Origin: UBA7985 sp038141425
GTDB taxonomy: Bacteria > Pseudomonadota > Alphaproteobacteria > UBA7985
Assembly (NCBI GenBank): GCA_038141425.1
Contig: JAYQIC010000010.1
Location: 620,001-684,000 of the forward strand
Length of the DNA stretch: 64,000 nucleotides
Direction of reading: 5' to 3'
Below, in pieces: positions 40,069 through 50,020 of this stretch. Positions within the stretch are counted from its first letter, which is position 1. Every line of letters starts with the position of its first letter. A program made the position numbers and the translations under genes. The notes beneath the pieces are model-generated. The model saw only the letters and a program-made list of their open reading frames with translations, searched no databases and was not told the origin of the DNA.

Positions 40069-40910
40069 CCGCCGCTCTCCTCTTGGTCAAACGTGCGCCC
40101 CTCGGGCGTGCGCAGGTAGATTTCGTCGAAGGCGCCGTCCTGACGCAGGCTGATTTCCCCGCGGCGCGCCAACTCCAGACTGGCGGCGAAGAACGACGCC
40201 TGCGCCGAGCGCCGCTTGGCAGGCGAGCTCAGCTCGATCGGCAGGAAGGACGACAGCGTGCGCCAGGCCGGGATCGGCCGGTTCACCAGTCGCGCAAGGT
40301 TTTTGACCGCGTCTTCGAGGCTGTAGACCGGGATTTTCCGCACCGCGCGCTCGACCCCGGCGTGCCGGTTCTGCACCAGCGCGTAGGCCCGCAGCAGGTG
40401 GTAGAGCTCGACGTCGAGCCGGCGTTCTGTCTTGCGGCTGATTTCCAGCGCCGGGCCGCGCACGAAGCGGCGTTCGCCCAGCGCCGGCAGGTCGAAGACA
40501 TCAGCCGCCGCCTTCTGCATCGCTGCAAGACGCTGCAGGCGGAAGGCTATGGCCTCGGCTGACTCGGCCGCTGCGATCGACTCTTCGGCCGTGGACGGCA
40601 GCAGGATCTTGGATTTCAGGTACGCCAGCCACGCCGCCATCACCAGGTATTCGGCAGCGAGATCGAGGCGCTTGCGCTTCACCAGCCGCATGAACTGCAG
40701 GTATTGGTCCACCAAAGCGAGGATCGAAATCTGGGCGAGGTCGACCCGCTGATCACGAGCGAGGTCCAGCAGGAGGTCGATGGGGCCTTCGTAGCCTTCG
40801 AGCCGGAGAATCAGCGCATCCCGGGCTTCCGGGGCGCCGCCGTCATCTTCGAAGTCCGGATTCGTTTCAGCATTATGCGACGGATTATCCATGCCGTGGT
40901 CATAGGCCAA
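40065..40910 (-). CDS. scpA: Segregation and condensation protein A
   Basis: Kleisin subunit of SMC-ScpAB, 281 residues. LEGYEGPIDLLLDLARDQ is the ScpA N-terminal signature, followed by ISILALVDQYLQFM and AAWLAYLKSKILLP. The C-terminal winged helix ends YLRTPEGRTFDQEESGG. A later ATG (MDNPSHNAET) could also be the start. In many alphaproteobacteria nagZ lies just upstream; here the SPOR gene ends 78 nt before it instead. Confidence 0.94.
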   Translation of the reverse strand: MAYDHGMDNPSHNAETNPDFEDDGGAPEARDALILRLEGYEGPIDLLLDLARDQRVDLAQISILALVDQYLQFMRLVKRKRLDLAAEYLVMAAWLAYLKSKILLPSTAEESIAAAESAEAIAFRLQRLAAMQKAAADVFDLPALGERRFVRGPALEISRKTERRLDVELYHLLRAYALVQNRHAGVERAVRKIPVYSLEDAVKNLARLVNRPIPAWRTLSSFLPIELSSPAKRRSAQASFFAASLELARRGEISLRQDGAFDEIYLRTPEGRTFDQEESGG

Positions 40911-40988
40911 AGCCTCACGGATGGGAATTCAGACCGCTGGGGATAAGTCCGATTTAGATGATCTGTGGCACCGGGGCGACCTCAGAGA

Positions 40989-43222
40989 CTAGGACTGCCC
41001 CCGCACAAAGATACAGTCTTGCCCCTGACGCTTCAGCTGAACACAGAAATCCTGCGCCGTTGACTTGGTCGGCATGGGACCAGCCTGCAGGCGATAGAAC
41101 ACCCCGCGCGCGCCGGAATCGTAGGACACCACACGGTGCGAGAGGCTGCCGAGCAAGCCCGGGAATTTCTGCGTCAGACGCAGCCACAGCGCGTCGGCCT
41201 GCTGCTCCGAGCGCAGGGCGCCAAGCTGGATGCCAAAGGGCGCCACGACGGCGGCTCCGGTCAGGCTTGGTGCCTGCGGCGTGGTCGGCTGCCCCGAGGC
41301 GGGATCGATGGCAACCACCGTGGTCGCCGAGCCGCGCACCGACCCTGGCGTCAGTGCGGCGGTTTCCGTCCCCAGAATATTGACGGTGGACGAGGGCGTC
41401 GGCTGGTTCGCCGGCGCGGCCTGCACCGGCACCACCATGGCCTGTCGCGGAACCGTGACCGCACCGCGCAGCTTGGGCGTCGCGGGCAGCGGCAGGTCGT
41501 TCATGGCATTGGCCAGCGGGGTCAGGTCGTCGAGCGCGCTGCCGGCGTCGCTGGCGGGGGCTGAAGCATCCGGCGCGGTCATGCTGGTTGCCGCTGCGGT
41601 GTTGGTGGTCGGGTCAGCAACCGGACGCAGCTGAGGTGTCATCGAGCAGGAATTGCAGGCTGCTGCTACTGCTGCCGCTGTTCTGCGCGCCCCGACGGCC
41701 GTGTCGGCACCGGTTGCCGCGACCGTCATCGCCTGCGCGCCGCCGGTGCTCTCCGGCACTGGCGGTACGGCTGGTGTAGCGATCTCCTGGTGCGGATAGC
41801 GCCGCGCTTTCGATAATGTCACTGACCGGGTCGAGACGGTCCGACACACCATTCGGGTCATCCGCGTTGCTGCCGAAGCCCATTTGCAGCGTCGGGCTTT
41901 CCTGATCAGCCGCCGCGTAGCGGTCGTCGGACAGGGCCATATCGCCGCTGGGTTGGTTCATGATGCTGAGATCGCTCTCGAACACGCGTCCCCGGGCAAA
42001 GTCAGGGTCGAGCCCAGCCTCCTCCGGCGTAACCCGGATAGGCGAGGTGGGCGCACTGATGACCGGAATATCGCCGCCGGCGTCCGGATTTCCCAGCCGC
42101 TGGAAGCCCGCGTAACTCACGGACATGACGATTCCCAGCGCAAACAGGGCGAGCAGCGCAAAGGCGCCGTTGCGCAACCAACCGAAGGGCGTGGTGCGCT
42201 GTGCCTGCCGCTGCTGTGCCTGCTGGGTGGCGAGCGCGGCAGCCGCTGTCACCGGTGCGGGGCGGCGCTGGTGCTGATCACCGCTTTGCTTGCGCCGCAG
42301 GAAGGCCAGCGCCAGCGGGTTTCGGCCCGACTTATCGCGCGTGTCAGGCTGCGCGGGTGAAGCGGCGTCTGCGGACGTGACCCCCATGCGGTCTTCGGCG
42401 CGCACGTGCAGGTATGGCACGGTGCTGGTCCCTGCCCGCTGGTCGGCGAGATCGACGCGTGCGCCCGGGTCGCACGCCGGTCGCCGAGGCGATGCGTGTC
42501 TCAGTGACGGCAGCTTCCGGCACATGCTCGGGGCTAACGCCGTAGGTGCCCGTGGTCGCAGGCGCGTCGGTGTAAACGTGGTCCTGCGCTGGGACAGTCT
42601 CGCTCAACGGCTGTTCAGCGTAGGCATCCTCGTCATCATCATAAGACATCCCGCTGGCCGCCGCGCCGGTGGTGGTCGGCGCGCTATGGTAAGGGTCAGC
42701 GGTTTGCTTGATCCGGGATGTCAGCGGCGTGGAGACCGATGGTCGGCTCTGTAGATTGCGGCTGCATGGGCTGAGGTTCGGTTGTCTGCGGCGGTGTGAC
42801 GTAGGGTTGGGGAGCGCTGTGGGGATAGGGCGCGTCACCGGCGCCGCGCCGCTGGCATTTACCTGCCCGAGGTAGGGCGTTTCTTCGGGCGGAATATCGG
42901 AATCGGACGCCGGCTCCCACTGCAGGGAGCGTTCGAGCCGCGCGCGCTCGCGGTGGGACATGCCGATGCGGCTGCGCAGTTCTTCGGCGGCCGACCACTC
43001 CTGCTGCTGCACACGCTCCTCGTAGGCCTGCGAGGCTATCGGCGGGTGCTCACCGCGCGAGGCAGCGCCAAAGCGATAGGGCTGTGATGGTACAGTACCG
43101 GATTTCGGCGGCTGTTGCGGCTGCGATGGCTGGCCCTCGCCAGCGTTGTAAGGGGTCTTTTCTGATGCGGCGTCGGGCGCGTTCTGTCCAAAAATCCGCT
43201 GTTCAAAATAGCTCTTGCTCAT
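40989..43222 (-). CDS. SPOR-domain membrane protein (about four frameshifts)
   Basis: Reconstructed as about 740 residues. From ATG 43222 a long Pro/Gln-rich cytoplasmic part (YFEQRIFGQNAPD, SAAEELRSRIGMSHRERAR) leads to one membrane helix (FALLALFALGIVMSVSYAGF), then a low-complexity periplasmic linker and a C-terminal SPOR domain: FGIQLGALRSEQQADALW to FYRLQAGPMPTKS, with two cysteines in FCVQLKRQGQDCIFV. Frame changes lie near 42840-42720 (two), 42480 and 41795. Likely a septal peptidoglycan-binding protein. It overlaps argS by 20 nt, the usual alphaproteobacterial order. Confidence 0.8.
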
Positions 43223-44972
43223 TACGGCGCAGCTCCTCGACCGGAACCACACCGAGCAGGCGCAACCCGGTCGCTAATGTAATCTGAGCCGCTCTAATCA
43301 GCGCAAGGCGTGCTTGCGTGAGCGGCAGATCGTCATCAACAACAATTCTTTGCGCTGGATTTACATTTCCCGCAGCCCAGAGCCCGTGAATAGCCCCGGC
43401 CAGGTCACTCAAATAAAACGCCACACGGTGCGGCTCCCGCGCGAGAGCGGCGCTCTCGACCAATCGAGGGAACTGAGCAACGGCAGAAATGAGCCGCTGT
43501 TCTTCGTGTGTCTGCAGGTGAGCAAACTCAGCATCGCATAATGATCTATCATCGATTCGCGAATCCGTAAAGACCTCAGCTGCTTTCCGTAACGCACTGG
43601 AAATACGGGCATGTGCGTACTGTACATAAAATACCGGATTTTCCTTCGTCGCCGCCGTAACTTCGGCAATATCGAACTCCAGAACCTCGTGATTTCGGCG
43701 CGTGAGCATGATGAATCGCAGCGCCGACGCGCCGATCTCCTGCACCATATCTTCGAGCGTGACGATGTTCCCTGCCCGCTTGGACAGCTTCACCGGCTCG
43801 CCGTTCTTGAACACCTTGACGATGTTGCAGATGACGATTTCCAGCGCCGCCTGCTGGTCGGAAATCGCCTGTAGGGCGGCCTGCGAGCGCTTGATGTAGC
43901 CCTTATGGTCCTCCACCCAGACATCGATCTGCTCGGCGTAGCCGCGCTGGAACTTGTCGAAGTGGTAGGCAATGTCGTTGGCAAAGTAGGTGTAGGAGCC
44001 GTCCGACTTCTGCAGCGGCCGGTCAACGTCGTCGCCGAAGTCGGTGGAGCGGAACAGCAGCTGCTCGCGCTCTTCCCAGTCGTCGGGCTTCTTGCCCTTG
44101 GGCGGCTCCAGAATGCCGCGGTACATCATCCCGAGCTCGGTCAGGCGCGCGACCGCTGCCTCGACCCCGCCGGCGTCAACAACGCTGCGCTCACTGGTGT
44201 AAACCTGCTCGATATCCATGGACGCCAGCGTCGCCCGGACTTCGGTCATGTTGTAGGCGATGGCAAAATCGCGGAACACCGGCAGCCATTCGGCTTCCGG
44301 GCGACCCAGCCACTGATCGCCGTCGCGCTCGACCATCGCCTTGGCACAGTCGATCATGTAAGCGCCGGGGTACTGCCCCGGCTCGAGGGTGATGCTCTCG
44401 CCCAGCGCCTCCCGATAACGGGCATAGGCCGTCCGACCGAGCACGTCGACCTGCGCGCCGGCGTCGTTGATGTAGTACTCGCGCAGCACGTCGAAACCGA
44501 CCTTTTCCAGCAAGGCCGCCAGCACGTCGCCCACGACCGCGCCGCGCGCGTGGCCCAGATGCAGGGGGCCGGTGGGGTTGGCCGAGACATACTCGACGTT
44601 GACCGGCTTACCCTGCCCCAGATCGGAACTGCCGAAGTCCGCCCTGTCTTGCAGGATGGCGCGCAACAGCTCGTGCCATGCGGCTTCGGTGGCGCGCAGG
44701 TTGATAAACCCCGGCCCGGCGATCTCCGCGCTGGCGACCTCGTCCCAGCCGCTGATTTCCGCAACCAAGGCTTCGGCAAGCGCACGCGGGTTGGTCTGCG
44801 CGGGCTTGGCCAGCACCATGGCCGCATTGGTGGCGAAGTCGCCGTGGCTGGCGTCGCGCGGCGGCTCCACCGTTACGCGGTTGAGCGGCAGGCCCTCGGG
44901 CAATTCGCCCTTGGCGACCATGGCGTTCAGGTGGGCTCTCAACCGGCTTTCAAAGGTGGCGAACAGGTTCAT
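43203..44972 (-). CDS. argS: Arginyl-tRNA synthetase
   Basis: Class I synthetase, 589 residues, unbroken. The HIGH-type motif is PTGPLHLGHARG near residue 130, and the KMSKS-like loop is LSKRAGNIVTLEDM near residue 390. The N-terminal Add-1 domain and C-terminal DALR anticodon domain (QYAHARISSALRKA, ISAVAQFPRLVESAALA) are present. It lies between dgt (upstream) and the SPOR gene, which overlaps its last 20 nt. Confidence 0.97.
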   Translation of the reverse strand: MNLFATFESRLRAHLNAMVAKGELPEGLPLNRVTVEPPRDASHGDFATNAAMVLAKPAQTNPRALAEALVAEISGWDEVASAEIAGPGFINLRATEAAWHELLRAILQDRADFGSSDLGQGKPVNVEYVSANPTGPLHLGHARGAVVGDVLAALLEKVGFDVLREYYINDAGAQVDVLGRTAYARYREALGESITLEPGQYPGAYMIDCAKAMVERDGDQWLGRPEAEWLPVFRDFAIAYNMTEVRATLASMDIEQVYTSERSVVDAGGVEAAVARLTELGMMYRGILEPPKGKKPDDWEEREQLLFRSTDFGDDVDRPLQKSDGSYTYFANDIAYHFDKFQRGYAEQIDVWVEDHKGYIKRSQAALQAISDQQAALEIVICNIVKVFKNGEPVKLSKRAGNIVTLEDMVQEIGASALRFIMLTRRNHEVLEFDIAEVTAATKENPVFYVQYAHARISSALRKAAEVFTDSRIDDRSLCDAEFAHLQTHEEQRLISAVAQFPRLVESAALAREPHRVAFYLSDLAGAIHGLWAAGNVNPAQRIVVDDDLPLTQARLALIRAAQITLATGLRLLGVVPVEELRRNEQELF

Positions 44973-45095
44973 GGGGCGGCCTTGGCAAGTGCTTGTGGGT
45001 GGCGGTGTAGCGGGTCAGCGGGAAGATCGGCAAGGGTGTCAGAACACCGGGCATAACGGACGGAAGGCGGGCTCCGATGAACCCGGGCGCGCGCC

Positions 45096-46292
45096 TCAGT
45101 CGGCGCTGTAGAGATCGAACTGTCGTCGGTGCTCTTCTATGGCGGCTTTGTCGGTCATGCTGGCAATAGTGTCCGTGACGACACCCGCGCGGGCAACCGG
45201 GTTATCCATCGCCTCTGCCATGCCTGCCTCGCCGAGCAGCAGGTTGGGCCGCGCGTCGTACAGCTCGAACAGGTCGCGGATGATCTGCGTGGTCTTGTTG
45301 CGGCGGCGGTTGACCTGCGGGTGGCGGTAGAGCTGGTGGAACAGGAAGGCCCGCAGCTCCTGCAGATCCGCAAAAACAGCCGCCGAAAAGGCGATCACCG
45401 GGGTCTCCAGCGACCGGACGTCGGCCGCAGACTGCGCCTCCGACTGCGCCAGCAACAGGCGGCTCTGGGTCAGTACGTCGCCCACGAGTTCGGAGATCAT
45501 CCGGCGCGCGACCTCAAAGGCGCGGCGGTCAGCGGGCAAGCCGGGGAAATCACGATCGATCGCTTCGAGCGCCCGCGCGGGCAAGGCCACGTCCCGCAGC
45601 GCGTCAAAGTCCAGCAGACCGGCGCGCAGGCCGTCATCCACGTCGTGGGTGTTGTAGGCGATATCGTCCGAGAGCGCGGCGACCTGCGCTTCGGCCGAGG
45701 CATGGGTGTGCAGTTCGAGGTCGAAGTCGCCCAGCAGCGCCTCCATCTCCACGGCCAGATCTCCGTGCACAGGACCATTGTGCTTGGCGATGCCTTCGAG
45801 CGTTTCCCAGCACAGGTTCAGCCCGTCGAAGGCCGCGTAGCGCCGCTCCAGCCCGGTGACGATCCGCAGGGTCTGCAGGTTGTGATTGAAGGACGGCAGG
45901 CCACGCTCGTTCAGGCAGTCCGAAAGCGCGTCCTCCCCGCTGTGGCCGAAGGGGCTGTGGCCCAAATCGTGGGCCAGCGCGATGGTCTCGCCCAGATCCT
46001 CGTTCAGACCCAGCGCGCGGCACATGTCGCGCGAAATCTGCGCCACTTCCATGGAATGGGTCAGGCGCGTGCGCAGGCTGTCGTTTTCATCACTGACAAA
46101 GACCTGGGTCTTGTACAGCAACTTGCGGAAGGCCCGGCTGTGAATGATGCGGTCCCGGTCCCGCTGATGCGGGGCGCGTTCACCGCCGTCGGGCATGGGT
46201 TCGGCGTGGGCGCGGCCGCGGGTCTGGTCAGGCTCGACGGCGAAGGGCGCTAGGGCTGACATCTCAATTTGATCCGGATTTACCGAGTTCAC
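45096..46292 (-). CDS. dgt: dGTP triphosphohydrolase-like HD-domain protein
   Basis: An intact 398-residue protein. The HD-domain metal ligands are in THSMEVAQ, ALAHDLGHSPFGH and SDDIAYNTHDVDDG. RDRIIHSRAFRKLLYKTQVF is the family's N-terminal signature. It hydrolyses dNTPs to nucleosides and triphosphate and influences dNTP pools. A start ten codons later (MSALAPFAVEPD) is possible. It is divergent from erpA, with only 37 nt between. Confidence 0.94.
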   Translation of the reverse strand: MNSVNPDQIEMSALAPFAVEPDQTRGRAHAEPMPDGGERAPHQRDRDRIIHSRAFRKLLYKTQVFVSDENDSLRTRLTHSMEVAQISRDMCRALGLNEDLGETIALAHDLGHSPFGHSGEDALSDCLNERGLPSFNHNLQTLRIVTGLERRYAAFDGLNLCWETLEGIAKHNGPVHGDLAVEMEALLGDFDLELHTHASAEAQVAALSDDIAYNTHDVDDGLRAGLLDFDALRDVALPARALEAIDRDFPGLPADRRAFEVARRMISELVGDVLTQSRLLLAQSEAQSAADVRSLETPVIAFSAAVFADLQELRAFLFHQLYRHPQVNRRRNKTTQIIRDLFELYDARPNLLLGEAGMAEAMDNPVARAGVVTDTIASMTDKAAIEEHRRQFDLYSAD

Positions 46293-46329
46293 ACTTGAAG
46301 GATGGGTCGTCCCTGCCTACTCTCAATGC

Positions 46330-46686
46330 ATGCCTTTGGATAGACCAGAAGACAGCGGAACTGTCATCCTCACCGCCGCCGCCGCCGCCCGGGTCCAGAC
46401 CCTACGCGAGCTGGAGGGCAATCCGGCGCTGCATCTGCGCGTGTCGGTGCTCGGTGGAGGCTGCTCCGGTTTCCAGTACAAAATCGACTTCGACGATTCG
46501 GTGAAGGGTGACGACAGCGTGTTCGAGACTGACGGGGTCAAGCTGCTGGTCGACGACACCTCCATGGAATTCATGACTGGGGCCGAGGTTGATTTCGTCG
46601 ACGAACTGATCGGCGCGGCGTTCAAGATCAACAACCCGAACGCCACCGCATCCTGCGGCTGCGGCACCTCGTTCAGCGTGTTCTGA
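46330..46686 (+). CDS. erpA: A-type iron-sulfur carrier
   Basis: A 118-residue HesB/IscA-family protein that passes Fe-S clusters to target enzymes. LGGGCSGFQYKIDFD carries the first cysteine and TASCGCGTSFSVF the C-terminal CGC pair. Among A-type carriers the alphaproteobacterial copy beside xthA and dgt is usually called ErpA; IscA cannot be excluded from sequence alone. Intact. Confidence 0.88.
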   Translation: MPLDRPEDSGTVILTAAAAARVQTLRELEGNPALHLRVSVLGGGCSGFQYKIDFDDSVKGDDSVFETDGVKLLVDDTSMEFMTGAEVDFVDELIGAAFKINNPNATASCGCGTSFSVF

Positions 46687-46697
46687 GTGATGCCCGC

Positions 46698-47468
46698 GTG
46701 AAAATCGCCAGCTTCAACGTCAATTCCATCCGGGCACGCCTGCCCAACATCACCGACTGGCTCGCGGCTTTCAGCCCCGATGTCGTGTGCCTGCAGGAAA
46801 TCAAAGCGCAGGACGAGCAGTTCCCCATGGCTGAGATTGAGGCCGCCGGCTACCACGCCGCTGTCGTGGGGCAGAAGAGCTACAACGGGGTTGCCATCCT
46901 CTCCCGAACACCGATCACCACCCGCCTGCGCGCCCTGCCCGGTGACGATGAGGATGAGCAGGCGCGCTACGTCGAAGTCGAGACCGAAAGCGGCTTCATC
47001 GTCGGGGGTCTGTACCTGCCCAACGGCAATCCGGTGCCAGGGCCGAAGTTTGACTACAAGCTGGCCTGGATGGACCGCCTGATAGAACACGCTCAGGCGC
47101 TGCTGCGCACCGAACAGCCCTTCGTGCTCTGCGGTGACTACAACGTCATCCCCACCGATGCCGACGTTTACGATCCGCGCGCCATGGCCGGCGACGCCCT
47201 CGGGCGCCCGGAGAGCAAGGATCGCTTCTACCGGCTGCTCAATCTCGGGCTGACCGACAGTTTCCGGGTCTTCGACCCGCGACCGGGGCAGTTTTCTTAC
47301 TGGGATTATCAGCGCGGGGCCTACGATAAGGACCACGGCTGGCGGATCGACTTTATCCTCGCCTCACCACAGGCCGCCGACCAGCTGACCGGCGCCGGGA
47401 TCGACCGCAGCCCGCGCGCGCAGGAAAAGGCCTCGGACCACACGCCGGTGTGGGCCGAATTCGCCTGA
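46698..47468 (+). CDS. xthA: Exodeoxyribonuclease III
   Basis: AP endonuclease/3'-5' exonuclease of base excision repair, 256 residues. GTG 46698 begins KIASFNVNSIRARLPN; VVCLQEIKAQDEQFP carries the metal-binding Glu, VLCGDYNVIPTDADVYDP the catalytic Asp/Asn, and KASDHTPVWAEF the catalytic His near the end. It lies 11 nt after erpA, so the two are probably one operon. Intact. Confidence 0.95.
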   Translation: MKIASFNVNSIRARLPNITDWLAAFSPDVVCLQEIKAQDEQFPMAEIEAAGYHAAVVGQKSYNGVAILSRTPITTRLRALPGDDEDEQARYVEVETESGFIVGGLYLPNGNPVPGPKFDYKLAWMDRLIEHAQALLRTEQPFVLCGDYNVIPTDADVYDPRAMAGDALGRPESKDRFYRLLNLGLTDSFRVFDPRPGQFSYWDYQRGAYDKDHGWRIDFILASPQAADQLTGAGIDRSPRAQEKASDHTPVWAEFA

Positions 47469-47518
47469 CACTCACTCTCTGCGACTGAAGACCCAGACCC
47501 GGGAGGGCCGGGAACGGC

Positions 47519-48018
47519 CTAGCCCCAGAACCCCTGCTGCTGCGCCCAGTCGATGGCCGCATCCATCATCGCGCGGTCCCAGTGCATGGCCTGCGCCAGC
47601 CCGGCGACCGCAGCCGCATCGGCGGCATTGGCGGTCTCGGCGATGAACTGCTCATCGGTCGAACGGAACCAAAGATCGTTCAGGATCTCCGCCTGCCCGG
47701 AGAGGTGCAGCGCGCCCCGCGCACCAACTCGGTCCACGACGTCGCCCCGCCCTGCCAGTTGCGGGTGCGCAGGTAGTCGTCTGACTGGGCGATTTCCTCA
47801 CCGCCGACAATGCGATAGAGCACCGTGCCCTCGTCGGTTTCGACGGTTTCAAGCGAAAATGGCGCGAAGGTCGCCTCGGCCTCGTCATCCTCAGCCTCGA
47901 TCTGCGCCTGCTCCTCATCCTCATCGCGGATGGTGGTGGCAATATCGGCGAAAACCGCGCCCATTTCCGAGCTCTGTTCGTCCTTGGTCCCAAACAGGGA
48001 TTTGACCAGTTCTTTCAT
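47519..48018 (-). CDS. Hypothetical acidic protein (one frameshift)
   Basis: About 166 residues once a missing base near 47715 is allowed for. The N terminus (MKELVKSLFGTKDEQSSEMG) and an acidic stretch (RDEDEEQAQIEAEDDEAEA) lead to a beta-rich middle (FAPFSLETVETDEGTVLYR) and a helical end (NAADAAAVAGLAQAMHWD, AAIDWAQQQGFWG). There is no signal peptide, so it is probably cytosolic. I do not recognise the family. It follows ilvD on the same strand beyond a strong hairpin and is convergent with xthA. Confidence 0.6.
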
Positions 48019-48031
48019 AACTCAAATGGAA

Positions 48032-48065
48032 CCGGGCCCGACGCTTTCTGGCGCTGCGGGCCCGG
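48032..48065 (-). terminator. Hairpin terminator candidate after ilvD
   Basis: CCGGGCCCG (48032-48040) pairs perfectly with CGGGCCCGG (48057-48065) around a 16-nt loop. It lies about 40 nt past the ilvD stop and before the hypothetical gene. Only a weak T-rich tail (TTCCATTT) follows, so it may attenuate rather than stop transcription. Confidence 0.5.
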
Positions 48066-48103
48066 CCCGTCTCTTTCTTTCTGTCGTCGCTACGGGGCCG
48101 AAA

Positions 48104-49831
48104 TCAAATGTCGGCGTAGACGTGGGTTTCACCCTTGGCGCCGGGGTGACAGACCGCACCCTGCTCGGCCGAACCAACCGTCTGGGCGTAGCGCCAGATT
48201 GCACCGGCGTTGTAGTTGTGCGGCTGGGGTTTCCAGTCCGCGCGGCGGCTTTCCAGCTCCTCGTCGCTGAGATCAACCTCGATCGTCCCCTCGACAGCGT
48301 CGATGGAAATGGTGTCACCGTTGCGGAGCAGGCCGATCGGGCCGCCCACAGCCGCTTCCGGGCCGACGTGGCCGATGCAGAAACCGCGGGTCGCGCCGGA
48401 GAAGCGGCCGTCGGTGATCAACGCCACCTTGTCGCCCCGGCCCTGCCCGTAGATCGCTGCCGTGGTCGACAGCATCTCGCGCATGCCCGGCCCACCCTTG
48501 GGGCCTTCGTTGCGGATGACCAGCACTTCGCCGTCTTCGTAGTCGCCCTTCTGCACGGCTGCGAAGCAGTCTTCTTCGCACTCGAACACACGCGCGGGAC
48601 CGGTGAACTGCTGCTTGGCCATGCCCGCAACCTTCACAATCGCCCCCTCTGGCGCGAGGTTACCGCGCAGGCCGACGACACCACCGGTCGGGGTGATCGG
48701 GTTGGAGACCGGGTAGACGATCTTGTTGCCCTCGGGGAAGGCAACCGCTTCGTGGTTCTCGCCGATGGTCTTGCCGGTGACCGTGATGCAGTCGGTGTGG
48801 ATGTAGCCGCCTTCGATCAGCGCCTTGATGACGATCGGCACGCCGCCGATCTCGAACAGGTCCTTGGCCACGTACTTCCCGCCGGGCTTGAGGTCGGCGA
48901 TGTAGGGCGTGTCGCGGAAGATGTCGCAGACATCGTGCAGGTCGAAGTCGATGCCACACTCGTTGGCGATGGCCGGCAGGTGCAGGCCGGCGTTGGTCGA
49001 CCCACCGGTTGCCACAACAACGCGGGCGGCGTTCTCCAGCGACTTGCGGGTCACGATATCACGCGGGCGCAGGTTCAGCCCGATCAGGTTCATCACCGCC
49101 TCACCCGACTTGTGGGCGTAGGTGTCGCGGATCTCGTAAGGCGCCGGTGCACCCGCCGAATGCGGCAGGGCGAGGCCGATGGCCTCTGACACACAGGCCA
49201 TGGTGTTGGCGGTGAACTGAGCGCCGCAGGAGCCGGCCGAAGGGCAGGCCATACACTCGAGCAGGTGCAGGTCCTCGTCGTTCATCGCGCCGACAGCGTG
49301 CTGGCCGACAGCCTCGAACAGATCCTGCACGGTGACGTCGCGGCCCTTGAACGAGCCCGGCAGGATCGACCCACCGTAGAGGAAGACCGACGGCACGTTG
49401 AGCCGCACCATGGCCATCATCATCCCGGGCAGCGATTTGTCACAGCCCGCCAGACCAACAAGCCCGTCGTAGCAGTGGCCGCGCATGGTCAGCTCGACCG
49501 AGTCAGCGATAACCTCGCGCGAGACCAGCGAGGATTTCATGCCCTCGTGCCCCATGGCGATGCCGTCGGTGACGGTGATGGTGGTGAATTCGCGCGGCGT
49601 ACCCTGCGCCAGCTCCACCCCGCGCTTGACCACCTGGGCCTGACGCGAGAGTGAGATGTTACAGGGGGCAGCCTCGTTCCACGTGGTGGCAACGCCGATC
49701 AGCGGGCGGGCGATCTCATCGTCACCCAGACCCATGGCGTGAAGGTAGGAACGGTGCGGCGCCCGCTCTGGCCCGACCGTGGTGTAACGGCTTGGCAGCT
49801 TCGATTTGTCGAACTTCTTTTCTGCGCCCAT
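48104..49831 (-). CDS. ilvD: Dihydroxy-acid dehydratase
   Basis: Fe-S enzyme of valine, isoleucine and leucine synthesis, 575 residues, intact. Cluster cysteines lie in TWNEAAPCNISLSRQA, GLAGCDKSLPGMM and ECMACPSAGSCGAQFTANT. VATGGSTNAGLHLPAIA and TDGRFSGATRGFCIGHVGPE are family signatures. No upstream attenuator is obvious; 189 bp separate it from the divergent bpt gene. Confidence 0.97.
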   Translation of the reverse strand: MGAEKKFDKSKLPSRYTTVGPERAPHRSYLHAMGLGDDEIARPLIGVATTWNEAAPCNISLSRQAQVVKRGVELAQGTPREFTTITVTDGIAMGHEGMKSSLVSREVIADSVELTMRGHCYDGLVGLAGCDKSLPGMMMAMVRLNVPSVFLYGGSILPGSFKGRDVTVQDLFEAVGQHAVGAMNDEDLHLLECMACPSAGSCGAQFTANTMACVSEAIGLALPHSAGAPAPYEIRDTYAHKSGEAVMNLIGLNLRPRDIVTRKSLENAARVVVATGGSTNAGLHLPAIANECGIDFDLHDVCDIFRDTPYIADLKPGGKYVAKDLFEIGGVPIVIKALIEGGYIHTDCITVTGKTIGENHEAVAFPEGNKIVYPVSNPITPTGGVVGLRGNLAPEGAIVKVAGMAKQQFTGPARVFECEEDCFAAVQKGDYEDGEVLVIRNEGPKGGPGMREMLSTTAAIYGQGRGDKVALITDGRFSGATRGFCIGHVGPEAAVGGPIGLLRNGDTISIDAVEGTIEVDLSDEELESRRADWKPQPHNYNAGAIWRYAQTVGSAEQGAVCHPGAKGETHVYADI

Positions 49832-50020
49832 GACGACGGACGTCCTCCCAGAGATATTTCAAGACAGTGTGGCTTTGTTCTAAAGACCCTTGGCGGGCTT
49901 GGCAATTGAACCCCGGCCGCACGCTGCCGGGTTTTTCACCCGGCCGCTGGTCGCACGGGCGCCGGACTGCGCTGTCCTGCACCTTGACGCCGAGGCTGAG
50001 AGCCGCCACTCCTTAGACCC

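Noticed and set aside
43905..46253. Long open frames opposite argS and dgt (383 and 374 codons)
   Set aside because: Both minus-strand genes are intact and conserved; the antisense translations resemble no family.
47825..49189. 454-codon open frame opposite ilvD
   Set aside because: ilvD is complete and conserved over the same bases; the reverse frame is a compositional artefact.
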